This document shows, piece after piece, positions 1 to 8,596 of a DNA stretch of 64,000 nucleotides; the stretch's first letter is position 1, and the number at the start of each line of letters is the position of its first letter. The position numbers and the translations under genes are program-made. Below the pieces are notes generated by a model. The model was not told the origin of the DNA. It was given only the letters and a program-made list of their open reading frames with translations, and made no database searches. The stretch is from DASZIT01 sp036268775 (GTDB taxonomy: Bacteria; Actinomycetota; Acidimicrobiia; Acidimicrobiales; RAAP-2). The stretch covers positions 1-64,000 of the forward strand of contig DATATM010000013.1 in NCBI GenBank assembly GCA_036268775.1. Direction: 5' to 3'.

Positions 1-1
1 C

Positions 2-118
2 CAACACGGGGTGGTCACCCGGGTCCTGCAGCGGCTTCTCGCCCTCACCGCGGCCATCTGGCACAACCACCACAGCGGCCAGCCAAGACTGCGATCTCTC
101 GTTGCCTACGACCACTGA
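2..118 (+). mobile_element. C-terminal end of an IS982-like transposase, cut by window edge
   Basis: An open frame enters from the left edge and stops at 116-118. Its last 38 residues include LALTAAIWHNHHSG and end in RSLVAYDH. This closing pattern resembles the C-terminus of IS982-family DDE transposases as I remember them from actinobacteria. The rest of the gene and the left terminal repeat lie outside the window, so it cannot be told whether the element is intact. No clear terminal inverted repeat or target duplication was recognised between the stop and the next gene. It could instead belong to another DDE family. Confidence 0.55.
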
Positions 119-136
119 TCCCTTGGAATTGATCAT

Positions 137-1033
137 CTAGAAGGACATCGACATCCCGACGATCGGCGCATTCAGATGTTGGCTGCCGGTCGAGCCGTAG
201 AACGGGGAATCACCGAAATTGAAAATCCCACCATCTCTCGCCACTAACCAATAGCCCCCGCCTTCGGGGGAAGCGGCAATGCCCACGACCGGTTGGTTCA
301 GATGGATACCGCCCGTCGAGCCGTGAAATCTGGCGTCACCGAAATTGAAGACCCCGCCGTCGGCGGCGGTCAGCCAGTAGCCATGACCGTCAATGGCGGG
401 GGCGATACCCACGACCGGCTTGTTGAGGTGCTGGTCTCCCGTCGAGCCGTAGAAGACCGCGTCACCGAAGGCGAAGATCCCACCGTCGGAGGCGACCAGC
501 CAGTAGCCACCACCGTCAGGGGTGGCAGCCATGCCCACGATCGGCTGGTTCAGATGGATGCCGCCGGTCGATCCGTGGAAGACAGCGTCGCCGAAGGAGA
601 AGATCCCGCCGTCGGAGGCGACCAGCCAATAGCCCCCGCTGTCAATGGTGGGGGCCATGCCCACGATGGGCTGGTTGAGGTGTTGGGCCCCCGTCGATCC
701 GGCAAAGGAGGCGTCACCGAAGTTGAAGATTCCACCGTCGGAGGCCACCAGCCAGTAACCCCCACCGTCCCCGGTTTCGGCCATGCCCACGATCGGCTGG
801 TTCAGATGGGTGCCCCCCGTCGATCCGTAGAAAAGGGCTCCCCCGAAGGTGAAGATCCCGCCGTCGGATGCCACTATCACGTAGCCCGCACTTTTCGGCA
901 ACACGGCGCCAGCCGGTCCACTGGCGAGCCCGGCAAGGCCAGCCGTCAGGAGCGAGATGCCGAACAGCGCCACTGAAGCCTTCCCGAGGATCCTCGCGGT
1001 CGCCCGATTCCACCTCGAATTCTCCAACATCAT
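137..1033 (-). CDS. Secreted protein made of 42-residue GYWLVASDGGIF repeats
   Basis: The 298-residue product has a basic N-terminus and a hydrophobic segment at about residues 18-42 (signal peptide or anchor). About five and a half copies of a 42-residue repeat follow. Each repeat carries GSTG..HLNQPIVGM, GGYWLVASDGGIF and FGDA. Regular W/F/G spacing of this kind suggests a beta-propeller-like or beta-solenoid surface domain; that fold is an inference. The same repeat closes the GH43-like protein at 29702-31279. The start is the first of two adjacent ATGs. A cell-envelope or matrix role is likely, but the ligand is unknown. The gene stands alone, with about 235 bases upstream holding no other gene. 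Confidence 0.85.
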   Translation of the reverse strand: MMLENSRWNRATARILGKASVALFGISLLTAGLAGLASGPAGAVLPKSAGYVIVASDGGIFTFGGALFYGSTGGTHLNQPIVGMAETGDGGGYWLVASDGGIFNFGDASFAGSTGAQHLNQPIVGMAPTIDSGGYWLVASDGGIFSFGDAVFHGSTGGIHLNQPIVGMAATPDGGGYWLVASDGGIFAFGDAVFYGSTGDQHLNKPVVGIAPAIDGHGYWLTAADGGVFNFGDARFHGSTGGIHLNQPVVGIAASPEGGGYWLVARDGGIFNFGDSPFYGSTGSQHLNAPIVGMSMSF

Positions 1034-1269
1034 TGCCCTCCCCCTTCACGACATGAACCCCTTCAGCGCTACGAATACCCCCTTGGTCCTGCCAACTAAC
1101 CGAAAGTTCGCGTTCCGTTCACCTCCATGAAAGGTCGGCGCCAGGATCCACGTGTGTCCCGGATCGGGAGAGGGTGGGATCAAGTGCTCGACAGTCGAGA
1201 CCCGCACAGGCTGACTCCAGACACCTCCATCCCGCCCGGACTCCCGGCCCCGATTGGGCCCGATACCGG

Positions 1270-1632
1270 TCAGTCCCAGTCGGCCTTCCCGTCCATGACC
1301 ACCCATGGCTTCTCGGTGACCACGAAGTCGAGATGGTCGAGATCGAGGAAGTTGGCGATGTCCTCCATCACCGCGGGGAAATCATCCTCGCCCATGTGGG
1401 CTTTGTACTCGTCCATGGAGGGGAACCACTGCACGGTGACCCCGTCGTAGCCCGAGCGGTCATCGTCGCCCCGGTAGTCGTCAAGGGGCCGGGGGTGCTG
1501 CTCGTAGCGGATGACGTGGCTGCCGCTCTGGCTCCCGGCGATCAGCGGTCCGTGGATGTTCTTCCAGTGGGCCTGGAACTCGGCGGGGGTCAACCCCTCC
1601 TTGCGCTTCAACAGACAGGTCAGCTTCACCAT
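1270..1632 (-). CDS. EthD-domain (dimeric alpha/beta barrel) protein
   Basis: The 120-residue product begins MVKLTCLLKRKEGLT and contains EFQAHWKNIHGPL. The F.. HW...H.P pattern is typical of EthD-type ferredoxin-like barrels, which act in small-molecule or polyketide/ether catabolism or as stand-alone stress barrels. An open frame extends further upstream, but homology begins at this ATG, so the shorter start is used. It lies 122 bases downstream of the methyltransferase on the same strand and may be co-transcribed. No substrate can be read from the sequence. Confidence 0.8.
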   Translation of the reverse strand: MVKLTCLLKRKEGLTPAEFQAHWKNIHGPLIAGSQSGSHVIRYEQHPRPLDDYRGDDDRSGYDGVTVQWFPSMDEYKAHMGEDDFPAVMEDIANFLDLDHLDFVVTEKPWVVMDGKADWD

Positions 1633-1754
1633 CGACAATCGCTCCCTCGGTCGGCCCACCACCCCGGTGGGTCGGCCCGAGGCTTCACCACCGGGGCCCC
1701 TCGACGCAAGACGGACGCCGGAGCCGAGGCGGCGGCTTCCAGGGAACCGACCGG

Positions 1755-2531
1755 CTATTTGGCCACCGTGGCGGTGAACAGCTGCGTGTTGTACGGCATC
1801 ATGATGGGCTCGTCCAGGGTGCCGGCGAAGGCAGCGACGTCGCCCAAAAAGGCAGCCCGCTGGTCGTCGGGGAGCACCCGCACGTAACTGCGGGAGGCCA
1901 CCTGGTCCACCAGCGCCTGGCGGTCGAGCGGTTGGGTGAACTGGAACTCGGAGCGGGTAACCGGCCCGAAGCGGTGGCTGGCATCGATAATCGGGGAGAA
2001 GTCCATGCCCACCGGATAGGGCATGCACCGGTCCCACCAGGTCATCCGGCTCAACTCGATCATCACCGGGTCCTTCTCGTCGCGTTCGTTCCAGACCAGC
2101 GACAGCACCCCGCCGGGCCGGAGGACCCGGGCGATCTCGGCCAGCGCCCGGGGGGCGTCGAACCAGTGGAAGGCCTGGGCCACCACCACCGCCTGCAGGC
2201 TCTCGGCCACCAGCGGGATGGCTTCGCCGACTCCAGCGACCACCGGTACCCCGGGGACGACCTCGGTGAGCACCTCCCGCATCGACGCCGACGGCTCCAC
2301 CGCGATGCAGGCGGCTCCGAAGGGGAGCAACTGGCGGGTGAACTTGCCGGTGCCGGCGGCCAGGTCGAGCACCCGGATCCCGGGCCCGATGCCGGCCCGA
2401 TCGACCACGAAGGAGACCAGGTCATCCTGGTAGCCGGGGCGACCCCGCTCGTAGACATCGGAGGCGGCCTCGAAGCCAACCCGGCCCTGGGTGCCCCGAG
2501 CCGGCCGGGAAGGATGGCCGGCTCCACTCAT
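1755..2531 (-). CDS. Class I SAM-dependent methyltransferase
   Basis: About 258 residues from the chosen ATG. A Rossmann-type SAM site is visible: motif I VLDLAAGTGKFT, an acidic residue after beta-2 (AVEPSASM), then FHWFDAP and a post-I region LRPGGVLSLVWNERD. This is the Methyltransf_11 pattern seen in many small-molecule methyltransferases. The ATG at 2531 is preferred over an upstream in-frame one because the latter would run into the divergent acyltransferase gene. The substrate is unknown. The EthD-domain gene follows on the same strand. Confidence 0.85.
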   Translation of the reverse strand: MSGAGHPSRPARGTQGRVGFEAASDVYERGRPGYQDDLVSFVVDRAGIGPGIRVLDLAAGTGKFTRQLLPFGAACIAVEPSASMREVLTEVVPGVPVVAGVGEAIPLVAESLQAVVVAQAFHWFDAPRALAEIARVLRPGGVLSLVWNERDEKDPVMIELSRMTWWDRCMPYPVGMDFSPIIDASHRFGPVTRSEFQFTQPLDRQALVDQVASRSYVRVLPDDQRAAFLGDVAAFAGTLDEPIMMPYNTQLFTATVAK

Positions 2532-2566
2532 CACCGCCGATGCTATGGCATTGATAGCGTGCCGGG

Positions 2567-3325
2567 GTGTCCGTTCACGACCCGGGTCCCGACCCGACCT
2601 CGGATTTCGGCGATCCGATTCCCCGGTTGCGTTCACCGGCGCTCACCCCGGTCGCCAATCCCTCCAGGCGGCCGACGCCGCCCCAACCCCGCGGCTGGCG
2701 GCGGCGGAACTGGCTGAACACCGCCATCCAGTACGGGTGGGACTGGTTGGCTCTCCACGGGGCCACCGGGCCCACCAGCGGGAAGGCGGCCCGGTTCGGC
2801 GCCTTCGGCGAGGGGAGCTATGTGGCCTTCCCTCCGGGGGCGACATTCGGCGAACGCTGGATCCACATCGGTGACAACACGCTGATCGGTCCCCATGTGA
2901 GCCTCTCCGCCGGGATGGTTCCAGGTCAGCAAATGGTCACCGATCCGGTGGTGAACATCGGGGACCGGTGCATGATCGGGCGCGGCAGCCACATCGTCGG
3001 CCACTTCAGCATCGAGATCGGCGACGACGTCTATACCGGGCCCTACATCTACGTCACCGACCAGAACCACGGCTACGAAGACCCCGACGAACCCGTCCAC
3101 TCCCAGATGCCGACGGACAAGCCGGTGCGGATCGGATCAGGGTGCTGGCTCGGGACCGGAGCGGTGATCCTCCCGGGGACCACCCTCGGACGCAACGTGG
3201 TGGTCGGGGCCGGCTCGGTGGTGCGGGGCAGCTTCCCCGATCACTGCGTGATCGCCGGGGTCCCGGCCAAGGTCGTGCGGCGCTACCGCCCCGAGTCCGG
3301 GTGGGTCAACGAGTCCGCACCCTGA
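2567..3325 (+). CDS. Hexapeptide-repeat (LbH) acyltransferase
   Basis: The 252-residue product has an N-terminal arm and then a left-handed beta-helix of isoleucine-rich hexapeptides (IHIGDNTLIGPHV, VNIGDRCMIG, IEIGDDVYTGP). The catalytic His is probably in TDQNHGYEDP. The C-terminal coil GSGCWLGTGAVILPG...VIAGVPAKVVR is typical of the maltose/galactoside O-acetyltransferase branch. It probably acetylates a sugar or cell-surface glycan using acetyl-CoA. The start is GTG, 35 bases from the divergent methyltransferase ATG, so the two promoters must be compact or leaderless. Confidence 0.85.
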   Translation: MSVHDPGPDPTSDFGDPIPRLRSPALTPVANPSRRPTPPQPRGWRRRNWLNTAIQYGWDWLALHGATGPTSGKAARFGAFGEGSYVAFPPGATFGERWIHIGDNTLIGPHVSLSAGMVPGQQMVTDPVVNIGDRCMIGRGSHIVGHFSIEIGDDVYTGPYIYVTDQNHGYEDPDEPVHSQMPTDKPVRIGSGCWLGTGAVILPGTTLGRNVVVGAGSVVRGSFPDHCVIAGVPAKVVRRYRPESGWVNESAP

Positions 3326-3418
3326 CCGTCGGGCTTCGGCCTGGATCGGGCCGCGTCCGGGTCGGATGGAATCAAGTGGCAGGACGTCTGCCTAGACATC
3401 GCTCCTAGTGGTATTGTA

Positions 3419-3506
3419 ACTACGGAGGGTGGTAATATGGCTCCATCGCACCTACTTCCCTAGTAGGTCGGCAGGCAGGACAGATGAAGCAGCCACGGGG
3501 CCGCAG
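3419..3506 (+). promoter_or_regulatory. Leader element, copy 1, upstream of first GGDEF gene
   Basis: ACTACGGAGGGTGGTAA starts at 3419, exactly 160 bases before the ATG. A stem-loop CCTACT/AGTAGG follows at 3451-3466, then a block starting GTAGGTCGGCAGG and running into CAGATGAAGCAGCCACGGGGCC. The same order of elements is found before the second GGDEF gene. It could be a regulator site, a structured 5' leader RNA, or both. It does not fit the c-di-GMP-I riboswitch consensus as I remember it. Confidence 0.4.
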
Positions 3507-3578
3507 CACAATAATTTCGGATCGTCGGGTGTCGAACCACGCGCCGGGCTCGACGGCACGACCGGCCAGGAACGACCC

Positions 3579-5330
3579 ATGACGGAAGCCGTCTCGCCGT
3601 TCGAGGAACCCTGGCCCGACCACGAGACCCAACTGGTGGTCAACGCGATCCGATCGGCCGTCACTGCCTCCGATCAGTACCGCTGGGGCGACCCTCGAGC
3701 CACCGATCACCGGCCAGCGGGGTCAGCCGGCGATGCCGAGGGCATCGAGGGCTCCCTCAGCGAAGCCGGCCGAAAATGGGCGCTGGCCCACCAATCGGCA
3801 TCCCTGATGCGCAACCGGCTCGACGCCTTGGAAGCCTCGATGGATGCCGAGTCGGATGCCGGGACCGAAGCGGAGCGCACTGCCTATCTCCGGGCCTGGC
3901 GGACCGTCACCGACGCCGCCACCTGGACGTCACTGAACCAGTTGGAGCAAGCGGCATTGGTCGACCCGCTGACCGGGGTGGGGAATCGACGGGCACTCGA
4001 TCTCATGTTGACCCAGGCCATGTCCGGGGCGCGCCGGACCGGGTCGGGGCTGGTGGTGGTGGCGATGGACCTCGACGGCTTGAAACGGATCAACGATTCG
4101 CAGGGTCATGCCGAGGGTGACCGCACCCTGACCTCCTTGGTGGACGCGGTCGGTAGCGGGCTTCGCGCCTCCGATGCCGTGTTCCGGACCGGTGGCGACG
4201 AGTTCGCGGTCGTCCTGCCTGGCACCGGGCTGGGTCATGTCGATGCCTTGATGGAGCGGATCCTGGCCGGGGACACGCCGCGGTTCACCTGGGGAGCCGC
4301 CGAGCTCACGGCCGAGCAGCAGCGACCGGCCGAGTTGCTCGACGCCGCCGACACCGACCTCTACCGCCATCGCGGGGTGGAACGCGACTTAGCCGCAGTC
4401 GGGGCGAGTGCGGTCGTCGCCGGTCTAGGAGGTTCCCACCGGTCGCTCCGCTCCCGGGTCTCCCGGCGGGTGAGTGTGGCGGCCGCTGCCGGGCTGGTGG
4501 CCATCAGTGGAACCCTGGCCACCGTCTCCACCCTGTCACCGGGCACCCAAACCGCCCTTTCCCCGAAGCACGGGGACAAACCGCCGGCCCCGGCGGGCGG
4601 TTCAGGCGGCCCCACATCGTCCACCACCCCCACGACGCTGCCGACCACCCCGACGACGACTCCAATCATCACCTCGAGCCCATCGACGCCACCCCCGAAA
4701 GCAACCACCTCGGTCGTCGCCGCAACCGGAGGGACTTCGCCGGCCCCGGTCACCACCGGAAGCACATCGCCCCATGTCCAACTCGCCTCCGCCGTCGCCA
4801 CCAGCCCGACTCCGGGCCCAACTGCTGCCACGGCGGGAGGCACGACGACCGGCCCGAGCCCCAGTCCGACGGCCGCGCCGCCTCCGACCACCACGGTTCC
4901 GGTCGCGGCGGCAACTGCCACTCGGGGCAAGTCGGGCAACACTCTCCCGGCGCAAGCTGTGGCGGCACAGACCGCCGCCACTCAGGCGGCTACCGCCCGG
5001 GCCGCGGTTCGGGCGGCGGAGCGTTCCGGCGATGCTCTTCTCACCCAGGCCGTCGCCCAGGCCACTGCGGCTCTGGCGGCAGTCGTCTCCGATGCAATTC
5101 CTGCCGTTCAACCGCCGGCTGCTCAGGTGGCAACGAGTTCGATTGATGTCGAGCCCCCGGCGGTGGTCAACGCGGCCCAGACGCCATCGAGCGCGGAGCC
5201 GACACCCCCGATTCCAACTCCCGGGAGACAATCGGGGGGGCGAACTCCGGTGGCTCCCCCGACTCCCGCGGCCGATCACCCGTCGGACGGGCCCCATGGC
5301 GGTAACCACACCTCGTCGCGACGGCGATAG
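3579..5330 (+). CDS. GGDEF diguanylate cyclase with membrane anchor and Thr/Pro-rich outer tail (copy 1)
   Basis: The 583-residue product should make cyclic di-GMP from two GTP. A helical N-terminal region of about 120 residues precedes DPLTGVGNRRALD and the intact active-site signature RTGGDEFAVVL near residue 204. The product-inhibition I-site RxxD (RASD) lies five residues before it. One hydrophobic helix follows at about 297-318, then roughly 260 residues rich in Thr, Pro, Ala and Ser. The layout, cyclase inside and low-complexity tail outside, is unusual because sensor domains normally precede GGDEF. The ATG at 3579 is chosen because MTEAVSPFEEPWPD is shared with the next gene. It is a tandem paralogue of 6017-7420. 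Confidence 0.88.
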   Translation: MTEAVSPFEEPWPDHETQLVVNAIRSAVTASDQYRWGDPRATDHRPAGSAGDAEGIEGSLSEAGRKWALAHQSASLMRNRLDALEASMDAESDAGTEAERTAYLRAWRTVTDAATWTSLNQLEQAALVDPLTGVGNRRALDLMLTQAMSGARRTGSGLVVVAMDLDGLKRINDSQGHAEGDRTLTSLVDAVGSGLRASDAVFRTGGDEFAVVLPGTGLGHVDALMERILAGDTPRFTWGAAELTAEQQRPAELLDAADTDLYRHRGVERDLAAVGASAVVAGLGGSHRSLRSRVSRRVSVAAAAGLVAISGTLATVSTLSPGTQTALSPKHGDKPPAPAGGSGGPTSSTTPTTLPTTPTTTPIITSSPSTPPPKATTSVVAATGGTSPAPVTTGSTSPHVQLASAVATSPTPGPTAATAGGTTTGPSPSPTAAPPPTTTVPVAAATATRGKSGNTLPAQAVAAQTAATQAATARAAVRAAERSGDALLTQAVAQATAALAAVVSDAIPAVQPPAAQVATSSIDVEPPAVVNAAQTPSSAEPTPPIPTPGRQSGGRTPVAPPTPAADHPSDGPHGGNHTSSRRR

Positions 5331-5856
5331 CAATCGGGCCCGGCGCCCTGAACGACTTAAGCCGTCGAAGTCAACGTCTCGATTACGAGAGGGTGGTTGG
5401 CAGCCCGGCTCGGGTGAGTTGTCGGTGGGGCTCCGGACAAGAAGGAGCCACCCCCCTCCGATGCTCCCGCTCGATGTCAGGCGTCCGGAAGTCGTCAAAG
5501 CCAGGGCCGGCAGGTTGGCACAGGCTTCGGCGGTCCGTCCGCCCGACATACCGGATGGTATGAGGGGAATCGAGAGCCCGAAGGGGGGCAGCCAGCCGAC
5601 GTTCGATCAATCCGGGAACGGGGAACCCGGATGGTGCTAGGCACAAGGAACGCCGACAACGTTGAGGTTCGAAGCCGCTTGGGCTGCAAAAGGGGGCCCG
5701 TCCGCCAGTCAGACCCCTCATGCACACCTCCCGCGCGTTCTCCGTCGGCTTTCACGCCGTTTGCCTCTGTGGAGATAACGCCGGACCCCCTCCAACCTGG
5801 CGAAATTCACCTGCTCAGGATCTCTTCGCAAGGTATGCACTACCAGTGAGTTCCTC
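5331..5856. other. Intergenic region between the two GGDEF genes
   Basis: No convincing gene was seen. A hairpin with arms GGCTCC and GGAGCC near 5430-5455 could end the first transcript. A small stem-loop CATACC-GGAT-GGTATG lies at 5547-5562. The remainder shows no recognised RNA gene. Confidence 0.4.
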
Positions 5857-5942
5857 ACTACGGACGGTGGTAACCTCAAGTTATCGCCTTGATGGGTCGA
5901 TACCAGCAGGTAGGACGGCAGATGACACAACCACGAGGCCTT
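5857..5942 (+). promoter_or_regulatory. Leader element, copy 2, upstream of second GGDEF gene
   Basis: ACTACGGACGGTGGTAA starts at 5857, again exactly 160 bases before its ATG. It is followed by a short stem TACC-AGCA-GGTA and then GGTAGGACGGCAGATG and CCACGAGGCC, matching copy 1 upstream of 3579. Conservation of sequence and total distance despite internal indels suggests a retained function, although a fairly recent duplication is an alternative. Confidence 0.4.
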
Positions 5943-6016
5943 AGAAGTACCATTTGGCATCAGGCGGGGGGGGACTGTCGGCAGTTCCCGATCCTTCGAC
6001 ACAGCGGGAACCACTC

Positions 6017-7420
6017 ATGAACGAAGCCGTTTCTCCGTTCGAGGAGCCATGGCCAGACGACGAAATGCAGTTGGTGGCCGACGCCGTCCGAGCGGCGGTG
6101 GCGGCCCCACGCCCAGTGACGACCGATGCCCCCACCAACGGGGCTGACGGACCGACGGGGAAGTTCGCCTCCAGCGAGGCGGTGGAGAGTGCGCTGGTCG
6201 AGGCCGGCCACCGTTGGGCCCGGGCCCACCAATCGGCATCACTCATGCGCAGCCGGCTGGACGCTCTCGAAACCTCGATGGATTCCGAAGTGGACGCCGG
6301 AAGCGACGCCGACCGCGCCGCCTACCACCGGGCTTGGCGGACGGTCATCGACGCCGCCACCTGGACCTCGCTGAACCAACTGGAAGAGGCCGCACTACTG
6401 GACCCGCTCACCGGGGTCGGCAACCGGCGGGCCCTCGACCTGATGCTCACCCGGGCGATGTCAGGGGCGCGCCGGTCCGGATCCGAGCTGGTAGTGGTGG
6501 CCATTGACCTCGACGGCTTGAAGCGGATCAACGATTCTCGCGGCCACGCCGAGGGCGACCGCACCCTCACCTCACTGGTGGACGCCGTCGGCGAGGGACT
6601 CCGCACCTCCGACACCGTCTTCCGTACCGGTGGAGACGAGTTCGCGGTTGTCCTGCAGGGGATCGGGTTGGGCGAGGTCGAACCCCTCATGCACCGGATC
6701 TCCACCGCGGGTACCCCGCAGTTCACTTGGGGCGCCGCCTCTCTCGCCCCCGAGCACCAACAGCCATCGGAACTGCTCGACGCCGCCGACACCGACCTCT
6801 ACCGCCGCCGGGGAGTGGACCGGGCCCTGGTCGGAGCGGGTGCAGTCACCTTGGCCACCGCTGGAGCCGGCGCAGTGGTGGATCTCCGCCGTCCAAAGGG
6901 ATCGATCACCTCCCGGGTCTCCCGGCGGGCCAGTGTGGCGGTGGCAGCCGGCCTGGTCGCTATCGGTGGGACGCTGGCAGCGGTGACGACCCTGTCTCCC
7001 GGCATTCAGACGGCGCTGCCCCCGAAGCATCACACCACGACGCCGTCGACCGCTGGTGGCGGCGGCGGTACCCCCAACGGCGGTACCAAGCCCAGCACAT
7101 CGACCTCGAGCTCGAACTCGACGGGTCCGTTTACCGTTGCTCCGATTGCTCACTCGGGAACGTCCGGAGCGAACATCGTCGGCAATGGCAATAGCACCAC
7201 CATCGGCACGACGAGCACCACCATCCCGGGTCCCACTAGTTCCTCGACCACGACGCCCACAACGGCTCCGCCAGGTCCCACCGGGACCACGCCTCCAACG
7301 TCGCCAACCGGCGCGGTCTCAGGTCTCGTGCTCGGACTGGAGACAACCGTGAACAGCACGGTGTTCGGACTCGTCGGTGCGCTCGGACTCGGCGGCCTAG
7401 TCGCCGCTCCCAAGAACTAG
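6017..7420 (+). CDS. GGDEF diguanylate cyclase with membrane anchor and Thr/Gly-rich outer tail (copy 2)
   Basis: The 467-residue product is a close paralogue of the preceding gene through its first 320 residues: start MNEAVSPFEEPWPDDE, DPLTGVGNRRALD, RTSD I-site and RTGGDEFAVVL near residue 205. One membrane helix lies at about 305-327. The outer tail is shorter and different in composition (Gly/Ser/Thr-rich, then TTTPTTAPPGP runs), and the C-terminus is hydrophobic and glycine-rich (VFGLVGALGLGGLVAAPKN). Active-site and feedback residues are intact. The cytosolic half is conserved while the outer half has diverged, so the tails may give each copy a different surface partner. Confidence 0.88.
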   Translation: MNEAVSPFEEPWPDDEMQLVADAVRAAVAAPRPVTTDAPTNGADGPTGKFASSEAVESALVEAGHRWARAHQSASLMRSRLDALETSMDSEVDAGSDADRAAYHRAWRTVIDAATWTSLNQLEEAALLDPLTGVGNRRALDLMLTRAMSGARRSGSELVVVAIDLDGLKRINDSRGHAEGDRTLTSLVDAVGEGLRTSDTVFRTGGDEFAVVLQGIGLGEVEPLMHRISTAGTPQFTWGAASLAPEHQQPSELLDAADTDLYRRRGVDRALVGAGAVTLATAGAGAVVDLRRPKGSITSRVSRRASVAVAAGLVAIGGTLAAVTTLSPGIQTALPPKHHTTTPSTAGGGGGTPNGGTKPSTSTSSSNSTGPFTVAPIAHSGTSGANIVGNGNSTTIGTTSTTIPGPTSSSTTTPTTAPPGPTGTTPPTSPTGAVSGLVLGLETTVNSTVFGLVGALGLGGLVAAPKN

Positions 7421-7690
7421 CCGGGCTGGTCGTCGCTCCTCTGGCTAGGAGCACATCGACTCTCCAGCCTGCTTGCGGGCCACGGGATAGTGCAAAAAGG
7501 GCGCTCCCGCCGGTGCAGCCAAACGAACGAGCGGCCCTCAGCGAGTAGCAAGAGCGATGTCCTCGTCGCTAGCTAGTGCCACGCTCGGTCGTCACCCGTT
7601 TGGACTCTCGTCCCGGGCGTGAATGCCTCGGGGTTACGAAGTCCTTCGCCAGAACCAAGACCCTTCGCCGGCTGCCCGACGAAGCCACGC

Positions 7691-8596
7691 TCAACAGATG
7701 TTGAGGAAGTGATTCAGCGGGCTACAGGGTGCGGTCGTCGGCGTGGTCGTCGGCGGCGGCGGTTGCGTCGTGGTGGTGGTCGGCGGCGGTGAAGTCGTCG
7801 TGGTGGTGGTCGGCGGCTTCGTCGTTGTCGTCGTCGGCTTCGTCGTGGTCGGGCTGCTTCCGCCCGAGGTGGTGGTCGGAGTGGTCGTCGGCTTGGTGCC
7901 GCTGCCGGCCACCGAGCCACCCGAGGGCGGCGGAGTTGAGTTCCCGCCGCTGCTCGATGCCGCCGGAGTGGTGGCGGCCGGGGACTGGGCATGGGAACCG
8001 GAGGAGGAGGAGTTGGGGACGGTGGCCAGCGGACCCGCAGTGTTGCCGCCGGCCAGCAGGCTCGAAGAGCCGCCACCGACCACGCTGCCGGCGGAAGCCG
8101 GAGTGTTGGGGGCCTGGCTCTTGCCGGACGAGGAGCCGGTGGTGCCCGACGAAATGTTGGTACGCAACTCGCCCCAGTCCTTGGCGCTGGTGTTGTTGGT
8201 GCTGGAGGACTGGACGCCGGGGAGGGATGCCGAGACCGAACTGCCCGCCCCACCCAGGATGACTCCGACCGCCAGGCTGATCACCGCGCCGGCGATCACC
8301 AGCGCGGTACCGAGGCGGCGACGGAGGACATCGCCGATGCCGAGGGAAGCGACTTCGGCCACCCGGCCGGCGTAAACAAGGCGGGAGGTGACCGGCGAGA
8401 GCCAGTCGGCAACCGTCCCTGCCGCCGAGCTCAACATCTCTTCGCCCTTGGTGGAGGGCCGGGAGGAAGCCCGGAAGGGGTTGATGTCCTCGCCGACGGC
8501 GTCAAGCGCAGCCGGGATGTAGCCGCTCATGGCGGCGGCACCCGGCGAATGCCGTCCACGTGGCGGTGATTTGGGCACTTTCCCCTTCTTATCCAT
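7691..8596 (-). CDS. Single-pass membrane protein with long Pro/Thr outer tail, sortase operon
   Basis: 301 residues. The cytosolic part of about 90 residues (MSGYIPAALDAVGEDINPF..) precedes one membrane helix ALVIAGAVISLAVGVILGG near 97-115. The outer tail of about 185 residues starts Ser/Gly-rich and ends in TTT/PPP runs closed by PLNHFLNIC. The terminal Cys is the last residue. It is the third gene of the minus-strand operon and overlaps the sortase stop by 8 bases, so the two are probably translated together. No known domain was recognised. It could tether or scaffold the sortase or its substrate in the wall; this is inference. Confidence 0.75.
   Translation of the reverse strand: MDKKGKVPKSPPRGRHSPGAAAMSGYIPAALDAVGEDINPFRASSRPSTKGEEMLSSAAGTVADWLSPVTSRLVYAGRVAEVASLGIGDVLRRRLGTALVIAGAVISLAVGVILGGAGSSVSASLPGVQSSSTNNTSAKDWGELRTNISSGTTGSSSGKSQAPNTPASAGSVVGGGSSSLLAGGNTAGPLATVPNSSSSGSHAQSPAATTPAASSSGGNSTPPPSGGSVAGSGTKPTTTPTTTSGGSSPTTTKPTTTTTKPPTTTTTTSPPPTTTTTQPPPPTTTPTTAPCSPLNHFLNIC

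Noticed and set aside
3419..3506. c-di-GMP-I riboswitch before the GGDEF genes
   Set aside because: The conserved GCGCA/GGCAAACC-type core and tetraloop receptor of that class are absent; only an unclassified leader can be claimed.
5547..5700. A tRNA-like GGTTCGAAGCC segment near 5670
   Set aside because: No acceptor or anticodon arms can be paired around it.
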